From Symbiodinium natans (lineage: Eukaryota; Sar; Dinophyceae; Suessiales; Symbiodiniaceae), in NCBI GenBank assembly GCA_905221605.1, contig CAJNDS010000114.1, positions 727,855 through 791,854 on the forward strand: 64,000 nucleotides of DNA, given 5' to 3'. Below, in pieces: positions 14,401 to 22,900 of the stretch. Position numbers and translations under genes: made by a program. The notes beneath the pieces are model-generated. The model had not been told where the DNA came from, did not search any database, and saw only the letters and a program-made list of their open reading frames with translations. How positions within the stretch are numbered: the stretch's first letter is position 1; each line of letters starts with the position of its first letter.

Positions 14401-17400
14401 CTGGTTTTGCACCCGAAAGTATGAATGATCAAACGCACGCAATGTGGAAGTTCGAGCCAAACACACACACACACAAACAAATGCTTGTCCAGGCAGTTTC
14501 TAATTCGACACGGTCCCCAATAAGAGGCCCACGGTCCCCAATAAGAGGCCCTAACCCAGAGCAAGTCCAGTTCATCCCTGATTCATCTCGGCCTCGGCAG
14601 GCGTTTGCAGATACTCCGAGCAGCACGAGCGTTCGGTGGAATCGCGCCGTTCGCCGGGAAGCATGTGGTGCAGCTTGCCAGTGTCTCGCCCTCAAGCCAA
14701 GCTGTTTTGCTGAGAGCCGAGTAGCTCGTTATTATTAGTATATATACATATATACTATACAAGTATATATCATATATGAGACAGTTTATAAATCAATAAA
14801 TAAATATAAATATAAATATGAATATTTATATGAATATGAATATGCATATGAATATGCATATGAATATGAATATGAATGTGAATGTAAATCTAGTTATATT
14901 ATATAAATATAAATATGCATAATATTAATATAACTACAAATATAAATATAAGTAAAAGTATAAAGATAAATATACTTATAAATATAGTCATAATTGCAAA
15001 TATAAAAAAAACTACATATGTATATCTGTATATATGTGTGTGTATGTATATACATACGTATCTCTTCAAACTGAAGTGGTTGCTGCCAATTCATACTCAC
15101 AAACCTCCATTGCGAGTCACACGGACAGAGCGTAAGGTGGCCAGGCTGGAACGGCACTGGATGCCGTCCGCCAGGTTTTGGCGGGCGACGTCTTGGACGA
15201 AGGCACCCAGAGAGCCCAATACCCCTTGATTAAGGTTAGGGTTTAGGGTTTAGGGTTTAGGGTTTAGGGTTTAGGGTTTAGGGTTTAGAGTTTAGGGTTT
15301 AGGGTTTAGGGTTTCGGGTTTCGGGTTTCGGGTTTCGGGTTTCGGGTTTCGGGTTTCGGGTTTAGGAATATACCGTAAATCATATACAGGATTATAAATT
15401 ATTCCTTCCTTAAGTAGGGGTATTGGGCTTTCGGGGTACTCCGGGCACTTACAGCCAGTTTCAGCCCAGATGGGTCTCTTCTGATCGAGGATTTGTAAGG
15501 TGAGCTGTTGAAATCCACCACTGGGGGGCCCATGCAGGCCAAGGGTCCCTGCCTCCCCACTACTCCCCAAGGCTTTGTCTAAGCCTCCCTACCCATAAAA
15601 CAACCCTTTTCTAGCCACCAATCCCTAAACCATAAACCCTAAACCCTAAACCCTTGATCCGCAGCATGGTCGCAGGAGGTGAATGCCTGCAACGCGCAGT
15701 ATGGGCCGCCGAGGCTCCACCCTCCGTAGACCTTTAGGGTTTAGGGTTTAGGGTTTAGGGTTTAGGGTTAAGGGGGGCCACTGAAGTTAAATGTGGCCGG
15801 GAGCGTGTGGTCACTTGTCTAACACCTTGCGGGGGTCCTTGTTGTAAGGCGGGCCTCTCTTCTTTTGGGTAACCCCAAGAAGGGACCCTAATTTATTCAG
15901 AATTTAGAGGACTGACTGTGTGAAATCTCATCAAGGTTGACAGAGGACTGACTGTGCGAAATTTCATCAAGGTTTGACATCAGTCCCACGTCGACAGCGT
16001 GACGCGGTTGCGACGGCAGGCGGCTTTGCTGCGCACTCCGCCGGGCAACCAGCTGACTGCCTCGGAGTCGGATTCGAGGAGGGCATGGCATGGTCTGCCC
16101 AAGCAGCTGATGGAGATCGAGAAGATCGAGGACAGGAGGGGTTAAAGTTATGTTCTTTGAAGTAGGGTTTGTATTACTCTTCTTGGTGAGTGTCTCTAAG
16201 GTTCCTGGTTAATCTTGGTGAGTGCATATACTGGGTGTCCTTTTGGGGATGCACGGAATGTTAATTGGGATGTTCTTAGTATTAGTAGGGATTCTGGTAG
16301 GGGGTACTATAATCCCTATTAAGGACTGTTAGTATAGGGGGGAACATCCCAAAAAAATGAGCCCTACTTCAATTTTGAAGGCCTAGCAAGAACGAGGGGA
16401 GAGAAGCAGGCAGTGAGACTGGGGAGGGACGAACTCAACCCCTCTTTTTCTGACTGGCTCTTACAAGTAGTAGGAATGAGGGAATGAGGTACCCTATATA
16501 GTCCCTTAAAGGGTATATGTAGGGCCCTAACTCCCTCATTCCCTACTAAGAACCAGGTCAGTTTTTGTTTCCTTCAGAGAGGATGGAAAGAAGCCCTGGC
16601 CTGCGCACCTCAGCAAGAATTTGCTGAAAGGACTTCCAGGGCCTCAGGAGTTTCCTGAGAGTTTAGCATTTCTGAGTTTTGACTTTAGGGCGTTGGCGTT
16701 TTGGGCTTTCTTTTGCATCTTTGTTTTTTTGTTTTTAGCTTTCGTGAATTGGGCGTCCGATGGCTGCCACAAGCCTTCCTCGTCCTGCCTGTGCACGCTG
16801 CGTATGCCTCCATGTCTCTGAGGCTCGTGGCTGCTATCCAGCCTACGCTTGCCCTGTACAGACGTACCACGGCAGCAGTTTGCATGCCGGTTGTCAGCTC
16901 ATGTGGAGGTTTACGAACTCAGGGGCACCTTCTTGGGGCCCTGATTATAAGGCTAAGGGAATCCTACTCTTTGGGGACTGTTTTTAACCCCCCCCCCCCC
17001 CCCCCTAAACCCTAACCCTAAACCCTAAACCCTAAACCCTAAACCCTAAACCCTAAACCCTAAACCCTAAACCCTAAACCCTAAACCCTAAACCCTAAAC
17101 CCTAAACCCTAAACCCTAAACCCTAAACCCTAAACCCTAAACCCTAAACCCTAAACCCTAAACCCTACCCCCTTCTTCGTGATTGCAGTCAAAAGGCGAG
17201 ATGAGCCACTCTTCGCAGAAGCAGGTGCTGGGTGCCGGGAAGGAGATTTTTTTCAGCAGAGCTAGGGTTTGGGGTTTAGGGTTTAGGGTTTGGGGTTTAG
17301 GGTTTAGGGTTTAGGGTTTAGGGTTTAGGGTTTAGGGTTTAGGGTTTAGGGTTTAGGGTTTAGGGTCGCCTGACAAGCCCCAAGCCTATGACAAAACCGC

Positions 17401-18200
17401 CACCACCAGCATGGACATGCTCAGCCAGCCGGTTTCTGAAAAAAGTCTTTGGACGGTATGGAGCCGCCACACTATCAGCCCTACAGGTACCCCCCCCCCC
17501 TCCCTCCCTCCACCCTCCGCGAAGCTCCCTAAACCCTATACCCTAAACCCTAAACCCTAAACCCCAAACCCTAAACCCTAAACCCCAACAAGAATCTGTA
17601 CACTCCTTCTGTTTGCTGGGAGGCGCGGCGAAGAGCGCCGGCCGACGGAGTCTTCTGGAAGACGCCAGGCCATAGCCTCGGTGGTTCGATGTGATTATTA
17701 TTATTATTATTATTATTATTATTTGCGGTTTAGGGTTTAGGGTTTTGGGTTTAGGGTTTAGGGTTTAGGGTTTAGGGTTTAGGGTTTAGGGTCGTCTTCT
17801 TCTTGGGTGTAATTTAAATTGTTACTGGCGCTTGTATGGCAAGCAGGAACCAACTAGGGCCAAGGTTGCAATGTGCTTGTCGTTTTCGCTACTTGTCCAG
17901 TAAGCGAGCTGAAGCAGCAATACTCTGACATACTCTTGCACATACTAACAGTCCTTACTAGGAATTCTAGTACCCCTCGCCCCATTACAATCTTCTTAAG
18001 GACTGATAGTGTAAGAGGGCTAAACCCTAAACCCTAAACCGTAAAACCTTACACTAAACCCTCATCTTGCGCGTCGTGTTGCTCAGGTCTCTTTGCCGAT
18101 ATTGAGCCCTCACACCCGCACCATGCAGCGATCGCGGCCTTCCACATGCCGCCGGTGTGCCTGCCGGGGCTTCTGCTTGGATTGTTTAGGGTTGAGGGTT
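1..18200 (+). CDS. TAF2: TAF2-like TFIID subunit gene, multi-exon, 5' end outside window
   Basis: TAF2 is a large TFIID subunit that helps recognise core promoters; it has an inactive M1-aminopeptidase fold followed by HEAT-like helices. Seen here: a chain of short + strand exons in TAF2 order. These are a [13 protein letters not shown] segment (195-279), a [11 protein letters not shown] segment (from 5412), HLFVMHVLK (5721), a helical segment ending [11 protein letters not shown] (5773-5917), [18 protein letters not shown] (6100-6168), a beta segment [15 protein letters not shown] (7555), [15 protein letters not shown]...RSSLFRH (9520), a QRDVPQNSR segment (12321) and [15 protein letters not shown] (12862). 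No zinc-binding HEXXH was seen, as expected for TAF2. The 3' end is uncertain: candidate exons continue to about 18.2 kb. About four exons of the M1 core, expected between 280 and 5400, were not found by eye. The main alternative is another M1-like protein, but the QW..G.CPV motif plus the following domain favours TAF2. Confidence 0.68.
28..117. mobile_element. Hairpin-type repeat, family D copy 1
   Basis: About 88 bases with imperfect inverted ends (CTAAGGCTCCAA ... TTGGAGCCCTAG). A second copy, over 85% alike by eye, is nested in another element at 6838-6928. Confidence 0.6.
195..279 (+). CDS. TAF2: TAF2-like exon: end of N-terminal M1-like domain
   Basis: Open segment between an acceptor TCAG and a donor GTATAG. 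It reads [11 protein letters not shown] then [17 protein letters not shown]. The I-V-G-P pattern corresponds to the (A/V)GPFE segment that closes the first beta domain of TAF2 and M1 relatives. It is the first recognisable exon of the window, so the gene begins upstream. Confidence 0.5.
890..1110. repeat. Telomere-type array with CCCTAAA block and CCCTTAA block
   Basis: About ten CCCTAAA units (901-965), then nine CCCTTAA units (986-1045), then mixed variants. The two variant blocks are internally uniform. Confidence 0.9.
1357..1456. repeat. TTTAGGG array
   Basis: About 14 exact units in TTTAGGG orientation, following a GC-rich segment (1255-1350). Confidence 0.95.
2369..2680. mobile_element. 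Two copies of hairpin element family J
   Basis: Copies at about 2369-2488 and 2572-2680. Each is a near palindrome with ends CCAGAGACTCCAAAAACC / GGGGTTTTTGAGTCTCTGG and an AT-rich centre. The spacer is 83 bases. Confidence 0.75.
4098..4190. mobile_element. Short element family F, copy 1
   Basis: TATATCCCCCTT at one end and its near inverse AAGGGGAGTA at the other, with a T-rich left and an AGGATATTAAA right half. Other copies at 9908-10008 and 30229-30329 share both ends and the centre. Confidence 0.7.
5094..5185. repeat. AT-rich tandem repeat (AGGAATAT)n
   Basis: Units of 8-9 bases, mainly TAGGAATA, about nine copies, flanked by TAGTCATA variants (5055-5110). Confidence 0.85.
5326..5405. 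repeat. CCCTAAA array
   Basis: About 11 exact units, ending just before the exon at 5420. Confidence 0.95.
5420..5491 (+). CDS. TAF2: TAF2-like exon: helical M1-like segment
   Basis: Reads [18 protein letters not shown] then CHELCR and ends at a good donor, GTGGGT. The same frame continues upstream as W-R-R, so W..(K/R)GI.G...G fits the TAF2/M1 stretch after the usual zinc-site region. A CCCTAAA array ends 15 bases upstream and a TTTAGGG array begins 13 bases downstream. Confidence 0.55.
5719..5746 (+). CDS. TAF2: TAF2-like short exon (HLFVMHVLK)
   Basis: After acceptor CTCAG the frame reads HLFVMHVLK, matching the (K)xHLVMRMLE helix of TAF2. It joins the next exon in frame if the 26 bases 5747-5772 (GC...AG) are removed; see Findings. 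Confidence 0.45.
5773..5917 (+). CDS. TAF2: TAF2-like exon: helices before the QW motif
   Basis: Reads [34 protein letters not shown] and onward to NHQLR. The F..(K/R)(R/L)L...(L/F)(S/T)T..F pattern is that of the TAF2 helices just before the QW motif. The 3' border is uncertain: 5917 (GA donor, phase 0) or 5931 (GC donor). Confidence 0.55.
6100..6168 (+). CDS. TAF2: TAF2-like exon carrying the QW..G.CPV motif
   Basis: Acceptor AACAG, then [19 protein letters not shown] and FYNQ, ending before GCAGGG (GC donor). TAF2 proteins carry FxxQW(V/I)xxxGxPxxxxxxxxN at this point, which made this the key exon for identification. The acceptor directly follows CCCTAAA-type repeats. Confidence 0.72.
6540..6645. 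mobile_element. E-family element
   Basis: Degenerate copy: GTGGGGCCACCC at left, ...CAAAAAGGGCACTC...TCGTAAACCCCCA at right. Confidence 0.45.
6782..6974. mobile_element. Family C hairpin element with nested family D element
   Basis: Outer element ends TTGGGATCTTCCCCTTAT and ATAAGGGCGAGCATCCCAA, with CTAACAGTCCTTAAT / ATTGAGGGCTGTTAG next to them. A complete D element (6838-6928) sits in its middle, so D inserted after C. Confidence 0.75.
7061..7204. mobile_element. Family A hairpin element, copy 1
   Basis: Inverted ends TACTTGGAGGTTCATGG...CCTTGAACCTCCAAGTA (consensus CTTGGAGGTTCATGGTAC). Internal strands TAACTGTACTT and AAGTACAGTTA are also inverted. No coding capacity: MITE-like. Confidence 0.8.
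7360..7417 (+). CDS. TAF2: TAF2-like candidate exon
   Basis: Reads [19 protein letters not shown] between acceptor GCCAG and donor GTATGT. It falls between the QW exon and the beta-domain exon and is plausible as the N/K-rich strand there, but its phase (1) does not fit the next exon's best frame, so one border may be wrong. Confidence 0.4.
7555..7675 (+). CDS. TAF2: TAF2-like exon: beta domain after the QW motif
   Basis: After TTTCGCAG the frame reads [40 protein letters not shown](x)GxLxVxIHExDG(T)P...V is typical of this TAF2 domain. The 3' border was not fixed; it runs into ATT/GTT microsatellite at about 7690. Confidence 0.6.
7690..7790. repeat. ATT/GTT microsatellite
   Basis: TTATTGTTATTCT-type trinucleotide runs after the exon at 7555. 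Confidence 0.8.
7835..7906. mobile_element. Family A remnant
   Basis: Keeps CTACTTATA...ATAAGTACCCATGAACC; outer end decayed. Confidence 0.45.
8378..8492. repeat. GAT trinucleotide repeat
   Basis: About 30 GAT units with interruptions, inside an intron. Confidence 0.9.
8626..8700 (+). CDS. TAF2: TAF2-like exon ([11 protein letters not shown])
   Basis: Acceptor TTGCCAG; reads [18 protein letters not shown] then SLQRLS. It resembles the W...L..DRDV.AQ.EAI..L helix of TAF2. The exon ends exactly where a TTTAGGG array starts, so the donor is GTTTAG. Confidence 0.5.
8985..9050 (+). CDS. TAF2: TAF2-like candidate exon ([10 protein letters not shown])
   Basis: Acceptor ATTGCAG; reads [18 protein letters not shown] then TLLQ. 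Helical in character and in the right place for HEAT-like repeats. The donor is either GCGACG at 9051 or GTGCAC at 9057. Confidence 0.45.
9332..9500. mobile_element. Family B hairpin element, copy 1
   Basis: Inverted ends CTGGCTCCTAATTAGTAGGG and CCCTACGAAGAACCAG with GAATGAGG nearby; consensus GGTTCTTAGTAGGGAATG. The centre is a TA microsatellite (9390-9465). Confidence 0.78.
9520..9615 (+). CDS. TAF2: TAF2-like exon ([15 protein letters not shown])
   Basis: Acceptor GCTCAG; reads [17 protein letters not shown] then [14 protein letters not shown]. It fits the VR..A...LA.........(K)SLF stretch of TAF2. The donor GTTTAG is the first unit of the TTTAGGG array at 9616. The hairpin element 9332-9500 lies just upstream. 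Confidence 0.58.
9654..9803. repeat. TTTAGGG array followed by E-family element
   Basis: Array 9654-9722 (about 10 units), then 9723-9803 with AAAAGGGTACCCCCATTTT and CGGAAACCCCCATG, the right end of family E. Confidence 0.8.
9908..10008. mobile_element. Family F element, copy 2
   Basis: TATATCCCTCTTGGAATTTT...GGTTCTAAGGGGAGTATA. Confidence 0.7.
10148..10285. mobile_element. Family A element, copy 2
   Basis: Near-perfect ends GCTTGGAGGTTCATGGTACT / AGTACCATGAACCTCCAAG. Confidence 0.85.
10536..10565 (+). CDS. Weak TAF2-like candidate exon (PLHEFLGRK)
   Basis: After CACCAG the frame reads [12 protein letters not shown] before a stop. It is flanked 5' by a CCCTAAA array and placed where TAF2 has an F..YFLQ-like helix. 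Short and without a fixed donor. Confidence 0.3.
10607..10772. mobile_element. E-family element interrupted by telomere-type repeat
   Basis: Left part AAAATAAGGGTACCCTTC, then TTTAGGG units (10631-10677), then ...GGGTACCCCTTCTTTCAG and AAACCCCCACA. Confidence 0.6.
11220..11575 (+). repeat. Tandem repeats: CTCTTCTCCTGGCCCGGAA and GTGCCCAACCCCAGAG
   Basis: First a 19-base repeat (about 3 copies, 11227-11283), then about 15 degenerate copies of a 16-20-base unit CCCAACCCCAGAGTCTCC (11300-11570). The long open frames here are a by-product. Confidence 0.8.
11741..11842 (+). CDS. Candidate exon ([20 protein letters not shown])
   Basis: Acceptor CTTCAG; open frame reads [20 protein letters not shown] and on to NEIGT before GTGTCG. 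A (Y)DLxDN segment would fit the TAF2 NDN...N region, but the match is loose. Confidence 0.33.
12195..12290. repeat. TA-rich microsatellite with GATAGATA
   Basis: (TA)n with CACATATAGATAGATA repeated. Confidence 0.9.
12321..12422 (+). CDS. TAF2: TAF2-like exon ([20 protein letters not shown])
   Basis: Reads [34 protein letters not shown] in 34 whole codons, with donor GTACCT. Two other frames are also open here; this one fits the TAF2 pattern of a hydrophobic helix, R-L, a (L/V)PS segment, then V...CL..L. A CCCTAAA array follows at 12451. Confidence 0.45.
12776..12848. repeat. CCCTAAA array
   Basis: About 10 units, ending 14 bases before the exon at 12862. Confidence 0.95.
12862..12915 (+). 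CDS. TAF2: TAF2-like exon ([18 protein letters not shown])
   Basis: Acceptor TTTCAG 12 bases after a CCCTAAA array. It reads [18 protein letters not shown], matching the TAF2 (Y)AxxGxxxxLRxAALxx repeat helix, with phase 0 as left by the previous exon. The 3' border is approximate (GC or GT donor near 12915). Confidence 0.5.
13305..13426 (+). CDS. TAF2: TAF2-like exon ([20 protein letters not shown])
   Basis: Acceptor TTTTCAG; reads [38 protein letters not shown]. This fits the LW..(L)N.....(D)xRLR......Y..L helix of TAF2. The donor GTTTAG at 13427 comes from the TTTAGGG array. Confidence 0.55.
15232..15364. repeat. TTTAGGG array with TTTCGGG block
   Basis: About 11 TTTAGGG units followed by seven consecutive TTTCGGG units (15312-15362). 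Confidence 0.95.
16265..16352. mobile_element. Family C element, copy 2
   Basis: TTGGGATGTTCTTAGTATTA ... ctgttagtataggggGGAACATCCCAA ends; centre GGTACTATAATCCCTATT. Confidence 0.7.
16454..16557. mobile_element. Family B element, copy 2
   Basis: Ends CTGGCTCTTACAAGTAGTAG and CCCTACTAAGAACCAG, with GGTACCCTATATAGTCCC / GGGCCCTAACTCCC inside. Confidence 0.8.
16578..16612 (+). CDS. Candidate exon ([12 protein letters not shown])
   Basis: Acceptor CCTTCAG; reads [11 protein letters not shown] followed by a strong GC donor, GCAAGA. Lies directly after hairpin element 16454-16557. Family assignment is by position only. Confidence 0.38.
17005..17367. repeat. Opposed telomere-type arrays around a candidate exon
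   Basis: CCCTAAA array 17005-17166 (about 23 units, longest in this part) and TTTAGGG array 17262-17367 (about 15 units) flank the candidate exon 17189-17255. Confidence 0.92.
17189..17255 (+). CDS. Candidate exon in TAF2 3' part
   Basis: Acceptor GATTGCAG with a pyrimidine tract after a 160-base CCCTAAA array. Two frames stay open ([19 protein letters not shown] or [18 protein letters not shown]). A TTTAGGG array starts at about 17262. Sequence-level function not recognisable. Confidence 0.35.
17381..17450 (+). CDS. Candidate exon in TAF2 3' part
   Basis: Open segment after TGACAAG, with [16 protein letters not shown] or [18 protein letters not shown] depending on frame. Low-complexity tails are common at TAF2 C-termini, but this is not diagnostic. 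Confidence 0.3.
17932..18021. mobile_element. Family C element, copy 3 (degenerate)
   Basis: CATACTAACAGTCCTTACTA / TTAAGGACTGATAGTGTA. Confidence 0.55.
18087..18176 (+). CDS. Candidate last coding exon before VPS13
   Basis: Acceptor TTGCTCAG; reads [32 protein letters not shown]. It could belong to the TAF2 C-terminus or to a separate small gene. A TTTAGGG array starts at about 18184. Confidence 0.33.
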
Positions 18201-18239
18201 TAGGGTTTGGGGTTTGGGGTTTGGGGTTCTGATGTTGCG

Positions 18240-19926
18240 CTGTCCCTTTAAGATTGCTGGAGCCCAAGGGCTCCTTTCGACATGAGCGCTTCGGTCACAA
18301 GTCTCGCCTCAAGAGGTACAGTACCGAGTACTGCCCTATGAAGTGGTCGGCGGGACATTCTATCTGTAGGCAGCTAACTAGCAGACGTGAGTTTGTGGGT
18401 GCTAAAGTCTTTCAGGATATTGAGTTTCAAGCTATATTGAGGAAGCCAATGTAAACTAGTTTGTAGAGCCTCTTATTAAGCGCCTGAATTAGATATTCCA
18501 AGGCGCCAAGACGAGGGAGTAAGGACGGACCTCTGATTGTCGCCAAGCAAACTCTGGCGCCTTCTGTGCCTGACAGGCCAAAGCAGCCAGGATGGGCGAC
18601 CGCGCCGCAGCACCGCCGTGATCCGTGATCGTTTCAAGGGAAGTTTCAGGATCTTCTGAAAAAAGTACGAATCGCTTGAAGTCATCCTGATCAAGCATCG
18701 CTGGGGCTGTGCATCACAAGGCGTTGCAGCCTCAAGTTCACAACGACTTGTTCTTGTTACTGGCCCTTGCCAGGGAAATTGGGGAGTTAGGGTCTCTATA
18801 TGCTCCACTGAAGCGGCACAGGGGGATATAGGGCACATCAGTCTCAAATTAAACCCAAAACCCTAAACCCGAAACCCCAAACCCTAAACCCTAAACCCTG
18901 AACCCTAAACCCTAAACCCTAACTACTGAGAAATGGAGAGTGTCCATGACGCAAGCATCTGACCTCAGATCTTGGCTCGAGACGTCAAGTCCTGCGGGGC
19001 CGGGTGTTCCATTTGGCACGGCTCTCACAGGGCTGTTCAATGTTTCTTTGCGTGTGGAAGGTCCCAATATGTCCAGTCCGCATTGTCAGTAGCCTTCATC
19101 TTTTCTTTGTTCTTAGTAACATGCTCCTCAACTGCCACTTCCTTTGCCGACATTCTGGGTGTAGCTCAGCAGAAGAAGCTTCTGACACTGCCCAACAACC
19201 ACGTGATCTTCGTTGTGTCCTCCCAAAGTTTTCTTGGCATCTCGCAGAAGTTCTCTCAGCAATCTAAAGAGCCTGCACGGCTAAGGCTGGCTCGAAAATG
19301 GCGCTCTCTACTCAGATGTTGCCACGACGTGTCTGTCAATCGAGCTTTCGCGGCGATTTTTGCGACACGTGTGCAGCTGGATCCTCGCACCCCAAGGGGA
19401 AACGACGACTTCGCAGTTGTCCGCAGCATCATTGAGGACCGTAACTGTGACCACCTTACAGTGCAGGATTTTGGGGCTAGAATGGCTGAACCCCAAACCC
19501 GAAACCCTAAACCCTGGACCACTGCACCAAAAGCCCTTAGTTGGGCGAGTGTAAGACCTGCAGCGGGAACAAGTGAGCCACGCATGTCGCGCGCGCAGGC
19601 GTGTCGCACTGAAGCACAGCCTTTCTGCACTGCCGGCGGTGTAGCAATCATCGCATTCACTGTGGTTCGAAGTTAGCCGCCGTTGTAGCCTTATCTGGAC
19701 CAACCAGCCAGCATCCCATTACTAATTCATAGGGATGAATTCAAACCTATGGATGTCCTCTTTCGAAGCATGTAGTTAGCAGGGTAGGTTGGAGCATTTT
19801 GTATCCCTTAATCCATCTTAATCCTGTATATAATCCTTATAAATCTTTAATTTCATGTTTTTTAGGGCTCCCAAACCTACCCCAGATAGCATTTACACGA
19901 AGCAAAAAAACCCTCGATCCCAAGCC
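18240..19926 (+). other. Likely intergenic stretch between TAF2-like gene and VPS13
   Basis: No convincing family-matched exon here. A CCCTAAA array lies at 18851-18922. Open frames on both strands at 18476-18847 and 18972-19676 have no recognisable domain and mixed codon character; they may be noncoding, UTR or an unrecognised gene. The VPS13 start codon follows at 19927. No relic of a dinoflagellate spliced leader was seen. Confidence 0.4.
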
Positions 19927-19977
19927 ATGGTCACTGCAGCCATTGAGCATGTGCTGGTCAAGTTCCTTCAGCCGTAC
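19927..19977 (+). CDS. VPS13: VPS13 exon 1 (start, chorein N-terminus)
   Basis: MVTAAIEHVLVKFLQPY. The first ATG of the exon sits in a favourable context and matches the usual chorein start, where a helix leads to FLxxY. The phase-0 donor GTTGCA lets Y join VDGID of exon 2 with no gap against the family; GTACGT three bases upstream is an alternative donor but breaks the frame. Confidence 0.85.
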
Positions 19978-22900
19978 GTTGCATCCTCAGTCCCGAGATT
20001 TCTGCGGTTTAGGGTTCGGGTTTAGGGTTTCGGGTGTAGGGTTTAGGGTTTCGTGTTTAGGGTTTAGGGTTTAGTGTTTAGGGTTTAGGTCTTAGGGTTT
20101 AGGGTTTAGGGTTTAGGGGGTTGAGGTTCGACAGGTCGCTTTCACACGACGATCTGAAGCAAGAATGCATCTTTGCCCTGAAGCTGCTTCTGACAGTAAA
20201 CCTTAAACTTACCCTATATATATATACTCATATATATATACACATATATGTATATATCATGATTTGAAATTGATTAAACACTATAATATGATGAATTGGT
20301 GAGGTCTGTTGATATTCTTGATGTCCCTATTTAAGGCCGTGAATGTTAAGGTTGATGGAATCGACAGCAACGACTTGCGTCTATCGCTGTGGAGTGGAAA
20401 CCTGGAACTCAAAGACCTGAAGGCAGGGAACGTGGCGCAGTCTGGTGCATGGTGCTTGTGTGATCTTGTGTGATCTTGTATGTTTTAGTCATATTGCCGC
20501 GGCAACACTCGACCCCCAAATAGTAGAATTTCGTTATGCAAGGACCCTACAAAGGTACCCCTATTTTCCGAAACCCCCCCAGTTCGGCCTTTGAGGGACA
20601 AGAGGCTCTGCAACATGCGTCGCCTCTTGTGAAGTGCGTAGCTCTTCACATGGAGGGTGCCCCTTTTTTTGGCACTGCGCCCCTTTTTCAAAGGCCGCTT
20701 CAAAAGGGGAACTACCTTGGGATGTTCCACCTTATACTATCAGTCCGGAATAGGGAGCCCCCTACTATATTCCCTATGAAGGACTGTCCGTATAAAGGGG
20801 AGCATCCCAATAGAGCACTACCCAAAGAAACTGTTGTCTTTTGCAGGTCAAGGAGGATGTTCTGGGTCTCCTTGGTGTGGAAGGTCGCGACCTCAATTTA
20901 GGGTTTAGGGTTTAGGGTTTAGGGTTTAGGGTTTAGGGTTTAGGGTTTAGAGTTTAGGGTTTAGGGTTTAGGGTTTAGGGTTTAGGGTTTAGGGACTGCA
21001 GAAAAATTCGTGTCAGGTGTGCGGGTTCGAAATGGCCGAGTGCACCGAATCAACATCACCTTGCCAAGCAAGACAAGGCTACTTTCAGGCTGGTCGGGTT
21101 GAGGGCTTCAGGGTTTAGTGTTAAGGGTTTCGGTAAACCCTGAAACCTGAACCCTGAACCTTATACCTTATACCCTACACCCTTAACCGCAGTCAGTTTG
21201 CTCCTGATGGTCATGGTGCCCGTGCCGGTCAGGCAAGATCAGTGTTGAAGTTGAAGGCGTTCAGCTACAAGCTGAGCATCTCACTGAGAGCCTGGCAGAG
21301 TCTGTTCTGAGGACCTCGAAGATCGAGTTTGAAGCAATGTGTAAACCCTAAACCCTAAACCCTATCCCCTAAATCCTAAACCCTAAACCCCCGCAAACCC
21401 TCAGCAGGACTTAGAACATGAGTGGCGAACCATGGCAGGCAAGAGCCACCACTGTCAGGGTAGGTAGGGAAGTCAGGGGAAGCTCGCTTTCAGCCATTTC
21501 TCAAAATAGGAGTACCCCGAGTATTCTCCCAAATGCTATAATCCTAATAATGGGAATTGGAAACCCCCAAGAAGGGTACCCCTACTTTCCGAAGACGGTC
21601 ATATGGGGGGTTTGCCAAATTAGGGTACCCTCTTTGGGTCCTTATTTTGAGGGAATCCTAGTATTTGGGGGTCTATTTTTGGGGTCCCCTATTTTCGGAA
21701 ACCCTAAACCCTAAACCCTAAACCCTAAACCCTAAACCCTAAACCCTAAACCCCCATGTGCACAACCCTTTGCTGCGCACCAGGAAGAACATGAGGGACA
21801 CCAAGCTGCAAGCGATCGAACTGCGCATGGCCCAGCTTCGGGTGTCTTGGACCAGGTTTAGAGTTTAGGGTTTAGGGTTTAGGGTTTAGGGTTTAGGGTT
21901 TAGGGTTTAGGGCAGAAGCCAAGATGGCGTTCGATCATTGAGTTGTCCGGGAGGTTTCAGTTACAAAGTTGTGCGCGCACTCACATGAGTGCAAATCACA
22001 AAGACACGTTAGCGTACATGCATATGTACACATATACACATGTATATATACATATATACAATGTCGCACAATAAATGTTCGAAACTTGTGACTACATGCA
22101 TCTACTAAAAGGAGTGCAACATGAAGTCACTCCCCCTCCGCTTCCCAGGGTGTGGTGTTTGTGATGTTCTCTCGCCCCTGTGGTGTGGGTCTTCTGGGGT
22201 TTGTCTGTTGCAGACCCTCCCCCAGCCCCTCACCTCCCCCCGTCCGCCCCCCCTTGACTATGATGTTCTGAAGGAGTGTGTCAGGGCCGCAGATCAACGA
22301 GCATCAACGTTGCTAGAAGGGTGGCAGGGACACGGCGTTGTGATCTTGATGCTTAGACAAGTGTGGCTTCGGGGCCAAGATTGTGGCGTCTTGATGTCAA
22401 GAAACGTTTTGCAGTGCCCACGCTTGTTTTCTTTGGGGGGGGCGGATGCCAGGGCGAGAGTGGCAAGGGTGTAGGTACCCGGGGACTGGGAGTCCCAGAT
22501 CTCTAACAAGGAATACGTGCAGCCACGCTGCAAGGACGTCTGGCGGCGCAAGCAGCAAGCGCAGGACAGGCCCTGAGCCAGCTTGCCACTCTCCAACCTC
22601 TGCCCACGTGTCCATCAGACTGGTTCAGGGTTCGAAGTCGGAGTCGGCTAATCTTGGGCGCCTTAAACCCTTATATAACCCCTAAAGCCCTAAACCCTAA
22701 AACCCCAAAGCCCTAAAACCCCAAAACCCCAAAATCCCTAAAAAACCCGATAACCCCCAAAAACCTCCAAAACCCTAAAGCCCCAAAATCCCCAAAAAAA
22801 CCCTAAACCAGGTGCTCCGGGCCGCAGTGCAAGGGGCTTCAAGTACCAAGTTTTGTGGTCTGCCCTGAGACAGTCCACGAAAAAAAATATCGGGGGTCCC

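Larger units (their letters stand above)
13430..16570 (+). other. Intronic stretch without confident exon
   Basis: Holds telomere-type arrays (13836-13890, 15232-15364, 15620-15650, 15734-15770), an E-family element (13906-14013), a large AT-rich block (14730-15060), a 40-base tandem duplication (15905-15973), family C copy 16265-16352 and family B copy 16454-16557. A tandem 19-base pair GGTCCCCAATAAGAGGCCC lies at 14513-14551. Open frames on either strand showed no family. Confidence 0.5.

Noticed and set aside
18972-19676. 234-residue frame before VPS13
   Set aside because: Opposite strand is also open, no domain, includes a CCCTAAA stretch; kept only as a note in the intergenic entry.
22121-22474. 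VPS13 exon of 117 codons
   Set aside because: Much longer than the other exons; exons 6 and 7 join in phase without it; no family match.
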